64,000 bases of DNA from Eledone cirrhosa (lineage: Eukaryota; Mollusca; Cephalopoda; Octopoda; Eledonidae). The stretch covers positions 193,309,655 to 193,373,654 of the forward strand of contig OZ024743.1 in the NCBI GenBank assembly GCA_964016885.1. The letters run 5' to 3'. The first letter of the stretch is position 1. Every line of letters starts with the position of its first letter. Under the pieces are notes generated by a model. The model was not told the origin of the DNA and searched no databases. It saw only the letters and a program-made list of their open reading frames with translations. The translations under genes and the position numbers were made by a program. Positions 21,383 to 32,725 of this stretch are shown here, in pieces.

Positions 21383-21610
21383 TGTTATTTACCCCAGGTC
21401 AGCCCTGATTAAACAGACCTTATGATCCAGCTATGTTCCACATGTAACAATCTCATTTTTGTATATAAGATTTTACTATTGTCATTGTGCAATGAATCTT
21501 TTTGTCACATGGTAGGGTTTGACGCGAGACAGATTTGGTTATTTCTAGCAGACTGCGCAACCACCTAGTGGCTTCCTTGTTGGCTTGTGCAGATCATATG
21601 TATTATTTGC
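21383..21610 (+). repeat. Dispersed repeat, copy 1
   Basis: 'CCAGGTCAGCCCTGATTAAA' at the start and 'CCACCTAGTGGCTTCCTTG' near the end recur in similar order at 22062-22275 ('CAGGTCAGCCTTGATTAAGC', 'CCATGTAGCGGTTCTCTCAT'). The family is unknown to me; it could be a SINE or a MITE. Confidence 0.55.
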
Positions 21611-21699
21611 AAGAATTGAACATTGTTGCTAAGTAATCACATATGTTAGGCTTTATAGGTATTAGCGATCTATATTAACATATATGACTGCTGAGATTT

Positions 21700-21856
21700 T
21701 ATCATAATCTTTTACTATTTTTGTCAATCTTTTGTTTTGTTACTATTTTCAGCAATCTTTTATTTTGTTACTATTTTCAGCAATCTTTTATTTTGTTACT
21801 ATTTTCAGCAATATTTCATACTGTTACTACTATTTTCAGCAACTTTTCATATTAAG
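21700..21856. repeat. 28-bp tandem repeat, about 5 units
   Basis: Unit 'CAATCTTTTATTTTGTTACT' plus 'ATTTTCAG'. The central three copies are nearly perfect and the outer ones degenerate. Confidence 0.88.
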
Positions 21857-22061
21857 TATAGAAAATAATTCATTTATTTAACATAATGTATTCAATACAT
21901 CCTATACAAACTAACAAACCAAGTGTTTTATAATATAAGATAAAATACATTACATAATAAAATAACTTTCAATAAGCTACATTAATTCCCTAATTATCTC
22001 TTAACAGAACATGACATAACAGCATAATCACAAATCAATGAATCAATTGTATTTTCCTTAT

Positions 22062-22275
22062 GGTTGTTGTTGTTTAACCACAGGTCAGCCTTGATTAAGC
22101 AAATGGATGGTGAAAATTATTCCTTCCGTGACAATCCCATCTTATTTTCTGACAGTGTGGCTACATAATCCAATGTGCCTTTCCATTTTTTAAACATGTG
22201 ACATGAGTGATATTTGGCTACTATTTTCTAGCAAGTCAAGCAGCCATGTAGCGGTTCTCTCATTGACTAGTTTTT
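22062..22275 (+). repeat. Dispersed repeat, copy 2
   Basis: Second copy of the family at 21383-21610; starts after 'GTTGTTGTTGTTTAACCACA'. The flanking 21857-22061 is plain AT-rich DNA. Confidence 0.5.
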
Positions 22276-22808
22276 TTAAGATTTTTTTCTTGTTCATTTG
22301 CCACATAATTAGTTGGGAAAGAGCATGTTTAAAATTCCATGCACTTTCCAGCTGCCAGTAATGATTTTCATTCCTGCCAGTATATTCAGCTGGAGAAAGG
22401 AACTAAGACCATATAGCAACAGACAAATCAGATACAAGAACGAGGACATAATTTCCAGTTCCTTGTTCTATCAAATACTTTTTTATATCATTCTAATATA
22501 TGAAGATAATTTCTCATGTTGAAGACAACATGCAAAGGTTTATTAATATGTGTGCAAGCTTCTTTAATAGATGTTTAATAAACACTGCTTTGAATTGTTT
22601 GCCAGAGAAAGCAGAAAAGAAAAGCATCCTGATCAGAAAGATATATGGCTAAGGACTAAAAGTAGTATAGTGAGTAACAACAAAAGAAAAGGAATAAAGA
22701 AATAAAAGTTAGAGAAAACAAAAGATGAAAAGTTGAGAAGATAGTGCCTGATGGATCATTTCTATGCCAAACCTAAAATACCTAGTTGGATTAAATGTAT
22801 GGTGTATT
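22276..22808. other. AT-rich DNA, no gene seen
   Basis: No recognisable gene. A 69-codon plus ORF at 22313-22522 has no identifiable domain. Confidence 0.5.
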
Positions 22809-23554
22809 CAGTAGTCCCTCGCTTAATATGGTTTCATTTCGCACATTTTTCAAGTTAACAAGGCTTATAAATTGCAACCTGTTTTTATTTAACATGAATT
22901 TCCCATAACATAGTCCAAGCAACACTTTTATCAAGGTGTTCACTATAGACAAGTGAATGAGCAGCATAATGTCAGCCAGCCAGTTGGCTGAACCAAAGTG
23001 GGAGGAGCTGTGGGCCAGTAATTGCCACTCATCCCAAATGCTCAATCAACCAGTACAAGATATTGCAAATGATAACCCAATTTTATTTGTCAAGTTCTGG
23101 AAGAAATTCAAGATAAAAATTACAGTTGAAAATATTTGAGCCATGACAGTGATTATAAAGAATATGAGAGCTGCATGAACACTTTTTCTTCATTGCACAA
23201 ATGATTCTGTTGCGTTTAGCCAGCACATTACCCACAGTTATAGATGAAATTGCAGCGACTGGACATAAATTGATCAACACCAAGCCTATAAATAAGACAG
23301 TGACAAATGTACTGAAGGAGAAAGTGGTCCATAATGTAGCATGGATTTGCAACAGTTTCAAATAATGTTTCACTTTACTGAAAGAAGCATGCAAGTCAGC
23401 CAAATAATAAGTAATGTTACAAAAAAAAGGTATTAAAATAAAACAATTTTCAAACTACAGTAGATAAATTTTTGTAAAAAAAAAAATTTTAAGTTAAATT
23501 TTTTAAATACAATAAATATACATTTACAGGAATTGACCATGTTAAATGAGGGAT
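22809..23554. mobile_element. pogo/Tigger-like DNA element, non-autonomous
   Basis: The left end CAGTAGTCCCTCGCTTAATA and the right end TTAAATGAGGGA are inverted relatives (TCCCTC, TTAA and ATGGT are shared in order). CAGTxGTCCCTC ends are typical of Tigger/pogo-type elements. The interior of about 740 bp shows no transposase DDE domain. The outermost bases of the right inverted repeat are missing because a LINE begins there (23555). Confidence 0.6.
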
Positions 23555-25615
23555 TGGTGGTGGAACAGTAAGGTGGAGGGGTCAATTAAGGCCAAAAAGC
23601 AGGCTTGGAAAGTATGGCGGGATGGGGGAAGCAGAGAAGACTATCAAGTGGCCAGGAGGGAAGCTAGGAGACAAGTGTACTTCACAAGAAGGGAAGCAGA
23701 GGAAAGAAAGTTCAAGCATGTTCTACAACGTGAGGACCAAAAACGTGAGGTGTTCAGGATTGCTAGGCAATGTGTCAAGGAAAACAGTGATATTGTCGGG
23801 GAGAAGTGTGTACTTAATGATGACGGCGTACTTGCCATCACCGACGCCGATAAGAAGGTAGCTTGGAAGTGTCACTATGAAAGGCTACTAAATGAGGAGA
23901 ATAAATGGGAGAAAGACAGTCTCCCCCACATCGACCCAATAGAGGGACCAGCAGTGTTAGTCGAGGGTAGTATAATAAGTAAGGCAATCAAAGATATGAA
24001 GACAGGCAAGGCGGCTGGGCCTTCGGAAATAGTTGCCGAGATGCTGAAGGCATCTGGTACGGTGGGACACACCATGGTCACCCGGATAGTCAACCAAGTC
24101 ATACAGAATGGGGTTGTTCCGAAAGACTGGCGTAGTAGCATTATCGTTAACTGTTATAAGGGTAAAGGAGATGCCCTAGATAGGAGTAACTATAGAGGCA
24201 TTAAATTAATCGACCAGGTCATGAAGGTCACGGAAAAAGTAATAGCGCAACTAATCAGAGAGCGAATTGATCTAGATGAAATGCAGTTCGGGTTTGTGTC
24301 AGGGAAAAGTACCACAGACGCTCTTTTCATTGTACGACAACTACAGGAGAAGTACCTAGCTAAAAGTAAACCCCTATACTTAGCTTTCGTCGACTTGGAG
24401 AAGGCCTTCGACAGAGTCCCCCGTTCCATTATCTGGTGGGCTCTTAGAAAACTAGGTGTTGATGAATGGCTTGTGAGAGCTATACAAGCCATGTATAAAG
24501 AAACAGTCAGCAAGGTTAGAATTAACAACGAATATAGTGAAGAGTTTAGTGTAAAAGTTGGTGTTCATCAGGGCTCTGTTCTTAGCCACCTACTATTTAT
24601 TATTGCCCTCCAGGCTATAACAGTGGAGTTCAAGACCGGCTGCCCATGGGAACTCCTATACGCAGATGATCTAACGCTCATAGCTGAAACAATGGCCGAG
24701 CTAGAGAAGAAATTCCAAACATGGAAGCATGGCCTAGAATCAAAAGGCCTTAAAATTAACCTGGCTAAGACTAAAGTTCTAGTTTGTAAGAAAGAAAATA
24801 AGGCGGCGGTCCCCTCCGGGAAGTGGCCATGCGCAGAGTGTAGGAAAGGCGTAGGTAGAAATTCCATTTTGTGTCCCAAATGCAAAGTTTGGGTGCATAA
24901 AAGATGTAGTGGGATCACAGGTAAGCTAGCTAAGAACATAGATTTTACATGTGGCCGGTGTTCTGGGGCAATAAGTAGCAGCAAGTGCCCACGGAATACT
25001 AGCTCTTTCAACTGCGCAGAGGGTTCTATAGAAATAGTGGACAGCTTCCGTTACCTGGGTGACAAAATCAGCAGTGGGAGAGGGTGCTCTGAAAGTACAG
25101 TAGCTAGAGTCAGAACTGGGTGGAAAAAGTTCAGAGAGCTTATACCACTATTAGCCGCTAAAGGGTTCTCCCTAAAAATGAAAGGCAGGCTGTACGATGC
25201 CTGCATACGAACAGCAATGTTGCATGGCAGTGAGACCTGGGCATTGTGTGCAGAGGATATACGCAGACTAGAGAGAAACGAAGCTTGCATGCTCCGCTGG
25301 ATGTGTAATAGTAATATACGTGAACGACAAAGCATAAATGAACTAAGGAAAAAATTAGAAATAAGAGGGATCAGATGTTGTTTACTAGAGAGAAGGCTAC
25401 GTTGGTATGGTCACGTGATGCGCATGAAGGACGATAGCTGTATAACAAAGTGCAGGGCAATAAAGATAGACGGTAGCCACGGAATAGGCAGACCCAGAAA
25501 AACCGGGGACGAGCTGATAAACTCCGACCTCACACACTTACATCTCACCAAGACAATGTCACTGGACCGAGACCTTTGGCGGTACTCAGTAATAGAGAAG
25601 ACCCGCCTTACCTAA
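23546..25615 (+). CDS. LINE reverse transcriptase ORF, 5'-truncated (copy B)
   Basis: An unbroken 689-codon frame. The ATG at 23546 and the next two codons come from the inverted repeat of the adjacent DNA element, so the start is chimeric; LINE sequence begins with TGG codons at 23555. Domains match copy A: connector, RT with AFVDLEKAFD and YADDL, C4HC3 zinc finger beginning CAECRKGVG, post-RT region. Compared with copy A by eye I count seven residue differences (A/T, M/T, S/T, D/E, G/R, M/V, W/G) in 680. Both share the unusual SHLLF in RT motif B. No endonuclease domain is present, so autonomous movement is not expected. Confidence 0.88.
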   Translation: MRDWWWNSKVEGSIKAKKQAWKVWRDGGSREDYQVARREARRQVYFTRREAEERKFKHVLQREDQKREVFRIARQCVKENSDIVGEKCVLNDDGVLAITDADKKVAWKCHYERLLNEENKWEKDSLPHIDPIEGPAVLVEGSIISKAIKDMKTGKAAGPSEIVAEMLKASGTVGHTMVTRIVNQVIQNGVVPKDWRSSIIVNCYKGKGDALDRSNYRGIKLIDQVMKVTEKVIAQLIRERIDLDEMQFGFVSGKSTTDALFIVRQLQEKYLAKSKPLYLAFVDLEKAFDRVPRSIIWWALRKLGVDEWLVRAIQAMYKETVSKVRINNEYSEEFSVKVGVHQGSVLSHLLFIIALQAITVEFKTGCPWELLYADDLTLIAETMAELEKKFQTWKHGLESKGLKINLAKTKVLVCKKENKAAVPSGKWPCAECRKGVGRNSILCPKCKVWVHKRCSGITGKLAKNIDFTCGRCSGAISSSKCPRNTSSFNCAEGSIEIVDSFRYLGDKISSGRGCSESTVARVRTGWKKFRELIPLLAAKGFSLKMKGRLYDACIRTAMLHGSETWALCAEDIRRLERNEACMLRWMCNSNIRERQSINELRKKLEIRGIRCCLLERRLRWYGHVMRMKDDSCITKCRAIKIDGSHGIGRPRKTGDELINSDLTHLHLTKTMSLDRDLWRYSVIEKTRLT

Positions 25616-26002
25616 ATACAAAGTAAAACCTACTACAGTCAGTAGGCATCTCTAACAAAATACACCCCCGTCCCACCACCCCCACCCCATCCACACCGCC
25701 CCCTTCTATGTAAAGTTATGTTGGTGCCACACCATCCAGGCCGAAACAAATGAGATTGTGTAGGTGTCACGACAAAAAAACACAGTCCACGCTGTAATGT
25801 GGCCGTGTAGGCAACACGGTAAAAACCTCCCAGACCCACACTGTAAATGTGGTTGGTGTTAGGAAGGGCATCCAACTGTAGAAAACCTGCCAGACAGTCC
25901 TATGCAAGTAAGACAATCACTCTTGCCTCAAGTGGGAAAACCCCCGTCCAAACCCATGCAAGCGTGGAACACGGACGTTAAACGTTGATGATGATGATGA
26001 TA
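23555..26002 (+). mobile_element. RTE-like LINE, 5'-truncated copy B
   Basis: Same subfamily as the element at 6432-9036 but on the opposite strand, 5'-truncated at the TGGTGGTGGAAC block, about 160 bp shorter than that copy. The 3' UTR (25616-25985) has the internal tail repeats and the GGTGTTAGGAAGGGCATCCA block, and the (GAT)n tail is at 25986-26001. The insertion sits at the right end of the pogo-like element. Confidence 0.92.
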
Positions 26003-26586
26003 TTCAAGCCACTTAACATATTACTCAGTTTTATGCCAGGAAGCAATCCTTAGAGATCTGGTACAGTTATATGATACATATGTGTATGTGCACATATATG
26101 TGTAATATAAACTGGATTATAAACCCAGATAAAAGTTTCATATGATCACCTTTACAGTTATCAATATCAATAAGTGTAAAATGATGCCATCGACTACTAC
26201 TGCAAATTACTTTGTTCATGCTGGACATAACACTGTTCGGGTAGAGAGATAAAAAATAAGTGTGTTTGAACTTCTTTCAGCTGAATAGCATGCACTATTT
26301 TTGACATTAGCAGATGAAAATAATTTCATCTCTGTAAAAGATGATGTGACAACTGACTGTATTGGTGTAACAGAGAATAACCAATCAAGACTTGGTCATG
26401 ACACAGTGCCAAATCACTTGGAAAATGTTTTTATTATTTTTGTTGATGTTTGCATCTCTCGCCAACATAAATTAATGAAAGGTACACACACATACATACA
26501 AAACTAGTGTCCACAATCAGATTCCATTCTTAGGGTAAGATTTGACTTAAGACTATAAAAAAAAACAAGCATTTTCTCAAAGTATT
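26003..26586. other. Non-genic DNA
   Basis: No gene or repeat recognised. A 68-codon plus ORF at 26301-26507 has no identifiable domain. Confidence 0.5.
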
Positions 26587-29500
26587 ATCATCATCGTCAT
26601 TTAACGTCTATCTTCCACACTAGCATGGATTTAGACAGGAATTGTCCCACTTGAGGCAAGATTTTCTACGGCTGGATGCCCTTCCTAACACCAACCACGT
26701 TTACAGTGTGGACTGGGAAGTTTTTACCGTGTTACCTACACGGCCGCATTACAGCGTGGACTGTATTATTTTTTTGTCGTAACACCTACACGACCTCATT
26801 TATTTAGGACTGGATGTTGTCGCACCAACATAACTTTACGGAGAAAGGAGTGGTGTAGATGGGGGTGGGGGTGGGGGTAGTGGTAGTGGGATGGGAGTGT
26901 ATTTTTGGTTAAGAGATGCCTACTGCCTGTAGGCTTCGCTTTGTACTTAGGCAAAGCGGGTCTTCTGTATTACTGTGAAGCACCAAAGATCTCGGTCCAG
27001 TGACATTGTCTTGGAGAGGTGTAAGTGTGTAAGGTCAGGATTTATCAAATCGTCCCAGGTTTTTCTGGGCCTGCCTACTCCGTAGCTTCCATCAATTTTG
27101 ATCGCCTTGCACTTTTTTATACAGCTGTCGTCTTTCATGCGCATCACATGACCATACCAACGAAGTCTTCTCTCGAGTAAACAGCATCTGATCCCTCTTA
27201 TTCCTAATTTCTTACTTAGTTCATATATGCTTTGCCGTTCACGTATATTACTATTACACATCCAATGGAGCATGCAAGCTTCGTTCCTCTCCAGTTTGCG
27301 CAGATCCTCTGCACACAATGCCCATGTCTCACTGCCATGTAACATTGCTGTTCGTATGCAGGCATCATACAATCTGCCTTTCATTTTTAGAGAGAAGCCT
27401 TTAGCGGCCAATAGTGGTATAAGCTCTCTGAACCTTTTCCATCCCGTTCTGACTCTGGCTACTGTACTTTCAGAGCACCCTCCACCACTGCTGATTTTGT
27501 CACCCAGGTAACGGAAGGTGTCCACTATTTCTATAGAGCCATCTAGGCAATGGAAGGAGCTAGTATCCTGTGGGCACTTGCTACTACTTATTGCACCTGA
27601 GCACCGGCCACATATAAAATCTATGTTCTTAGTTAGCTTACTTGTGATCCCATTACATCTTTTATGCACCCATACTTTGCATTTGGGACATAAAATAGAG
27701 TTTCTGCCTACTCCTTTCCTACACACTGAGCATGGCCATTTCCCAGAGGGGACCAGTGCCCTATTTTCCTTCCTAGATGCTAGAACTTTAGTCTTAGACA
27801 AGTTAATTTGAAGGCCTTTTGATTCGAGGCCATGCTTCCATGTTTAGAATTTCTTCTCTAGTTCAGCCATTGATTCAGCTATGAGCGTTAGATCATCTGC
27901 ATATAGAAGTTCCCATGGGCAGCCGGTCTTGAACTCCTCTGTTATAGCCTGAAGGGCAATAAATAGGAGGGGGCTAAGGACAGAGCCCTGATGAACACCA
28001 ACTTTTATGCTAAATTCTTCACTATATTCATTGTTAATTCTAACCTTGCTGACTGTTTCTTTATACATGGCTTGTATAGCTCTCACAAGCCATTCATCAA
28101 CACCTAGTTTTCTAAGAGACCACCAGATAATGGAGCTGGGGACTCTGTCAAAGGCTTTCTCCAAGTCAACAAAAGCTAAGTATAGGGGTTTACTTTTAGC
28201 TAGGTACTTCTGTAGTTGTCATACAAGGAAAAGAGCATCTGTGGTACTTTTACCTGACACAAACCCAAACTGCATTTTATCTAGATCAATTCGCTCTCTG
28301 ATTAGTTGCGCTATAACTTTTTCTGTGACCTTCATGACCTGGTCAATTAATTTAATGCCTCTATAGTTTCCCCTATCTAGGGCATCTCCTTTACCCTTGT
28401 AGCAGTTAATGATGATGCTGCTACACCAGTCATTTGGTATGACACTATTCTGTATGACTTGGTTTACTATCCAAGTGACCATAGTGTGTCCCACCGATCC
28501 AGATGCTTTCAGCATTTCAGCAACTATCTCCGAAGACCAGCTGCTTTGCTTGTCTTCATATCTTTGATTGCCTTACTTATTATACTACCTTCAACTTGCA
28601 CTGCTGGTCCCTCTATTGGATCGATTTGGGGTAGACTATCTTATTTCCACTTATTCTCCACATTTAGTAGCCTCTCGTAGTGACACTTCCAAGCTACCTT
28701 CTTATCAGTATCAGTGATGGCAAGTATACCATCATCATTACGGACACACTTCTCCCCGACAATATCACAATTTTCCTTGACACATTGTCTAGCAATCCTG
28801 AACACCTCACGTTTTTGGTCCTCGCGTTGTAGAACATGCTTGAACTTTCTTTCCTCTGCTTCCTTTTTTGCAAGGTACACTTGTCTCCTAGCTTCCCTCC
28901 TGGCCACTTGATAGTCTTCTCTACTTCCCCCATACTTTCCAAGCTTGCTTTTTGGCCTTGATTGACTCCTACACCTTACTGTTCCACCACCATGTTACTC
29001 TCCTCCTGCCTATAGGTCTGCTCCAGCCACAGATTTCATCTGTCGCCTTCAGCAGATTAACTTTCAGGAATTCCCACTGTTCCTCTATACTGTACGTCTC
29101 TAATTGCTCTTCCTTACTGTCAAAAGCATCAAATAATATGCTTTTAAATTTGTTACTGGCTGTGGGGTCCTTTAACTTCCATATTCTTCTTCTCAGGGTA
29201 GTCCTCCTCTGTTGTCGAGTACGTCTCGTCCTGACTATGAGGTCACTAACTATGATGCTATGTTGGGAGGTGCATTCTTCGTGGGGGAGGGATTTAGTGT
29301 TTACAACAGACACTTTGTCACGTCTTCTGGTAAGGATATAATCTATCTGACTGGCATGGTCCCCTGATCTATAGGTGATCAAGTGATTGTCTCATTTTTT
29401 GAAGTTTGTGTTACAGATAGTTAGGTTATTAGCATCACAGAATTCCAGGATTCTGAAGCCTTCCTCATTTCTGGTACCAAACCCGTAGCCTCCATGGATT

Positions 29501-30235
29501 CCGTCATAGCCGTCACAATGTTGTCCAACATGACCATTTAGGTTGCCAGCAATAATTATGCAGTCACTGCCGGTTATTTGGGAGGTAGTGAGCATTAGCG
29601 ACTCATAGAATATGTCTTTTATAACGCCAGGCAGTCCAGATTGGGGTGCATAAGCGGATATTATCACAGTAGTTCTATTTAGGACAAGTCTTATTTTGTT
29701 ATTCTGTCGTTCACTCTATTTACGTCAATTACCTTATCTACCCATTTTTCTGCTAACATAATTCCTACTCCACCCAGCCCATTTTCATTTCCCACCCAGA
29801 AAAAGTTTATAGCATCGTTTTTTACCCACAATGAATCTAGCAGACCCACCCCTCCACCTATTCTCTTGGACACAACAAGCATCAACTTCCTTACGTTCAA
29901 GCATCTCTACAACCTCGTTAGAGCGACCTTTTAAAGTGCCTACATTCATGGTACCAACTCTGAAGTTTTGGATTTCGTTTGGTGGGTGGCAGGGATGGGT
30001 TGGAGGTGTAGGAAGGGGTGAGGGAGATGGGGTTATGTTTGCCATCCGCGTCTGAAATAAAGAGGAAACCTTGCAATTTCGTCCGGCAACATGAGGTGAA
30101 TTTATCTTTATCTTTGACATTGTCATTTGAGTGTCCAGATTCTTCATACTCTCCAGAATTCTATAGTCCATCTAGCATATCAACGGCAACCAGGTTTAAA
30201 CTTAAGGAGTGATAGCCGAGGCGGTGGTTTTGTGA
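26587..30235 (-). mobile_element. RTE-like LINE, longest copy (C)
   Basis: About 3.6 kb on the minus strand, with tail (GAT)n at 26587-26598, 3' UTR to 26946, and a single long coding region reaching to about 30171, followed by a putative 5' UTR whose limit I place near 30235 without certainty. It is the only copy in the window that includes the endonuclease of this young subfamily, so it shows the layout: short N-terminal leader, AP-type endonuclease, connector, RT, C4HC3 zinc finger, post-RT region. Confidence 0.88.
26947..30171 (-). pseudogene. LINE endonuclease-RT polyprotein, broken
   Basis: Reading from 30171 down: leader of about 70 residues rich in Pro/Ser/Thr, then endonuclease RVGTMNVGTLKGRSNEV and DACCVQENRW (Asn and Glu motifs), AYAPQSGLPG, AGNLNGHVGQH (normally GDLNGH; the catalytic Asp is Asn here), SQIDYILTRRRD and TSQHSIIVSDL (His retained). 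Connector TWWWNSKV is followed by a TAG at about 28969, and an 8-bp deletion near 28933 shifts the frame relative to the intact copies. RT retains AFVDMEKAFDRVP, QGSVLSPLLF and YADDL (28164-27844). A stop at about 27843 precedes a 284-codon open C-terminal part (27801-26947) with the zinc finger and SETWALCAED. At least six disabling changes make it a clear pseudogene. Confidence 0.88.
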
Positions 30236-30344
30236 AAGAGATTGGTAAGAGAAACATATAAGTCGCTGAATTATTATTGGACCATCTAATAATTGTGGCA
30301 TGTGGGGGCGGGGGTATGGGGGAAGTTAAGGAGAAGGTTATTTA

Positions 30345-30445
30345 TATAATCTAAGCCTACAAATGTCACACAGTGAGATTGAACCAGGAATTACATGGTT
30401 GAAATGAGAATTTCACACAGCTATGCTTGCATCAGTATATTTGAC
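30345..30445 (-). repeat. tRNA-like SINE head remnant
   Basis: On the minus strand 'GCTGTGTGAAATTCTCATTT', 'CAACCATGTAATTCCTGGTT', 'CAATCTCACTGTGTGAC' resembles the octopus SINE head with A-box, anticodon-arm region and B-box. The body is missing or unrecognisable. Confidence 0.55.
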
Positions 30446-31265
30446 TCAACAGTGAGCTGTTTCAATAGACTCTACCCACTTGTGATACAAAGGATGTAAT
30501 GAATCCATTTATGATTTGGTATGATACAACATACATATAAATATAAACAGTGGCTTCAATTAAGTACTAATTCAGTCTGTGATGAGCAGGTCAACCTTTG
30601 TTAGCAGGAAAAATGGATGTTAACCCTTTCATGACTGCATTTCTAATGAAATGCAATTTATTTTAATTAATTAATGAAGAATTTTGAGGGATTTACTAAA
30701 ATTATTAATTATTTCATTACTAAGATAGAAACTTAATGTCGGGTTCTTATATAAAATTATGTTGGAAGATTTTAATTTAAATTGGAAACCTTTAAAATGG
30801 GTAGTTTCATTTCATAGAATCAGAGCTGATTTTGGCTAAATTATGAAGATGATGATATGTGTATGTGAGAGAGAGAGAGAGAAATGGCTCATCTTTTAGA
30901 TTCAGTCTGAAGTGTGTGAGCATTTGTAGCAAATGCACTATACAGATGTTTGAGCAGAGCTTTAATACTTAAAATCTGGATTTTATTATGGATTAACAAC
31001 GGTTTTAGAAAACTAAAGTGTTAACCAAACAGGTTTTTCAGTGTTTTTTTCAGAAACTCAACAAAACCCCTGGAAATAAGATATTTTAAGTACAAAATGC
31101 TGGTTAGTCAGCCTTGATCCAACAGAAATTTCAAATGGGTGGTATGATACACCACTAGCTGGCCATTGGATTTACTGTGTTACAAGCATTCTAATCAGGC
31201 ACACACAAGTTACATGGTCTCTTTATGTCACTTCCAACTGCAACATTATAGGCTAAGAACATTGC
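30446..31265. other. AT-rich DNA, no gene seen
   Basis: Contains (GA)n at 30866-30881 and, at about 30619, TTAACCCTTTCATGAC, which resembles one end of a piggyBac-type element but has no partner end that I can find. Confidence 0.5.
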
Positions 31266-31269
31266 TTAA

Positions 31270-31474
31270 CCCTTTAGCATTTACATTACTCTATATTTAC
31301 TATTATATTTTCACGGTAAAGGCTTTATCTCACATAATATCGAAGCTACACGACTTTGATATTTATTTTGAGAACAAAACCGTAACATTGGTATGAGCAG
31401 CTGGTTATGGCCAGTTTTAACAGAAAGAGTTGAGAGAATTCTGGCTGGATACAGCCAGTTTAAATGCTAAAGGG
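31270..31474. mobile_element. piggyBac-type MITE with TTAA duplication
   Basis: The ends are CCCTTTAGCATTTA and its exact reverse complement TAAATGCTAAAGGG, flanked on both sides by TTAA (31266-31269 and 31475-31478). A TTAA target duplication and a CCC/CCY terminus are typical of piggyBac-superfamily elements. At 205 bp there is no room for a transposase. Confidence 0.85.
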
Positions 31475-31579
31475 TTAAACCATAGAAAGTACCTCACTGT
31501 TGTTGTTTACTTCACTCCCAACAAAACTCCTCCAAATTTTCTTTCTCTAAACCCTCAGTCATGTGTGAAGACTTCTGAT

Positions 31580-32115
31580 TACTCCAAAATAAAGCAACGA
31601 GTCCTGATGGTATTCCTTCGATGACCTTCAAATACTGCAATTCAGAACTAGTTCTGAAACTCTACATGAATATACCCAGTTTGTTTTTATAAACATACCA
31701 CAGTGTATCTCAGCACTCAAAAGAGTAGCCTCCAATCCTGTCAACTACTGACTTATTTACAATCATCACCTTGCATTTCTTTCCCCTAATCATTGACCAC
31801 GAATATGGCTTCTGTAAAGCAAGATCTACTGGAGACCTACTGTCCTATGTCATTCACCAAAAGTCTCTTGCTCAAGAATTTAGAAAGTAACGTTCTTCAA
31901 CAATGTCTGACATTGTTGCCCATCTAATCCTTTTCTCATTTTGGGGATTACAAGCTTCCTCTCAAACTGAAACATGGTAGCACATCTTAACAAGATCATT
32001 CCATCCGATACTATATCAACACTGGTGTTCCCTAAGGTTTGGTAATGTCTCCCATACTCTTCCTTCTGTATATTAACTTACTTGTTGCCACTTCTCACAA
32101 CACACATTTATATAC
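31580..32115 (+). pseudogene. Jockey/CR1-like reverse transcriptase fragment
   Basis: Fragments in several plus frames line up in RT order: TSPDGIPSMTFKYC (31593), DHEYGFCKARSTGDLLSYVI (31795), YINTGVP followed by a stop and then LVMSPILFLLYIN (about 32012-32075). These match RT motifs 1, 2a and B of Jockey/CR1-type LINEs (QYGFR.ARSTGDLL; G.PQGSVLSP.LFLLYIN). Frameshifts and stops are frequent and the YADD box is not preserved. It is followed by a LINE/SINE tail of a different family at 32255. Confidence 0.7.
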
Positions 32116-32254
32116 AAGTGTAAGCTACATGTGTGAAAAGAGCCATGATTTATGGGAATGTGATGGGTGATGAACATGGAGCAGCAGTGAAAGCAAGAGA
32201 GAATAGAAATGAGAAGGTGGTAGTGTATGTAAAATGGTAATGCTGGTGCCAAGA

Positions 32255-32430
32255 AAAAATGCATCCTGTAAGGTGGTTGGTATCAGGAAGGGCATCCAGC
32301 TTTAGGAACTATGCCAAATATGAAACATATCAGTAAGATGTAGTCACTTGACCTGTTTAGCTCCAGAACATGACCTGTCTAACCAATGTCAGTATGGAAA
32401 GAGGATGTAAAAACGATGATGAAGATGATA
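32255..32430 (+). repeat. LINE/SINE 3' tail fragment
   Basis: 'GGTTGGTATCAGGAAGGGCA', 'CTAACCAATGTCAGTATGG' and a GATGATGAAGATGAT end match the RTE-like tail, diverged. Confidence 0.7.
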
Positions 32431-32619
32431 TACACACATCTGAGAGCACATCCAAAACAAAGTCAATGGAACAATCAGTTAAGATTTACTAACAAACATA
32501 CTTCAATAACTATCCTAGAGACATGTTTCCTCTCCCTGCCTCTTCTATTTCGACTACAAACGCCTCCACCTACTTTGGACTAGTTAACTGCAATACCACA
32601 CCCAGGAACACCTCTTTGT

Positions 32620-32725
32620 AAAGAATAAAGTACTGGACTAACGACTCATAGATCGTGGTTTCAGTTCCCTTATCTGTCAGATCAGATCATATGGGATGTT
32701 CTTTTTTTTATAGACAGTCGTCCTA
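32620..32725 (+). repeat. tRNA-like SINE head fragment
   Basis: 'AAGTACTGGACTAACGACTC', 'ATAGATCGTGGTTTCAGTTC' looks like the anticodon arm plus B-box of a tRNA-derived SINE. It is short and uncertain. Confidence 0.4.
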
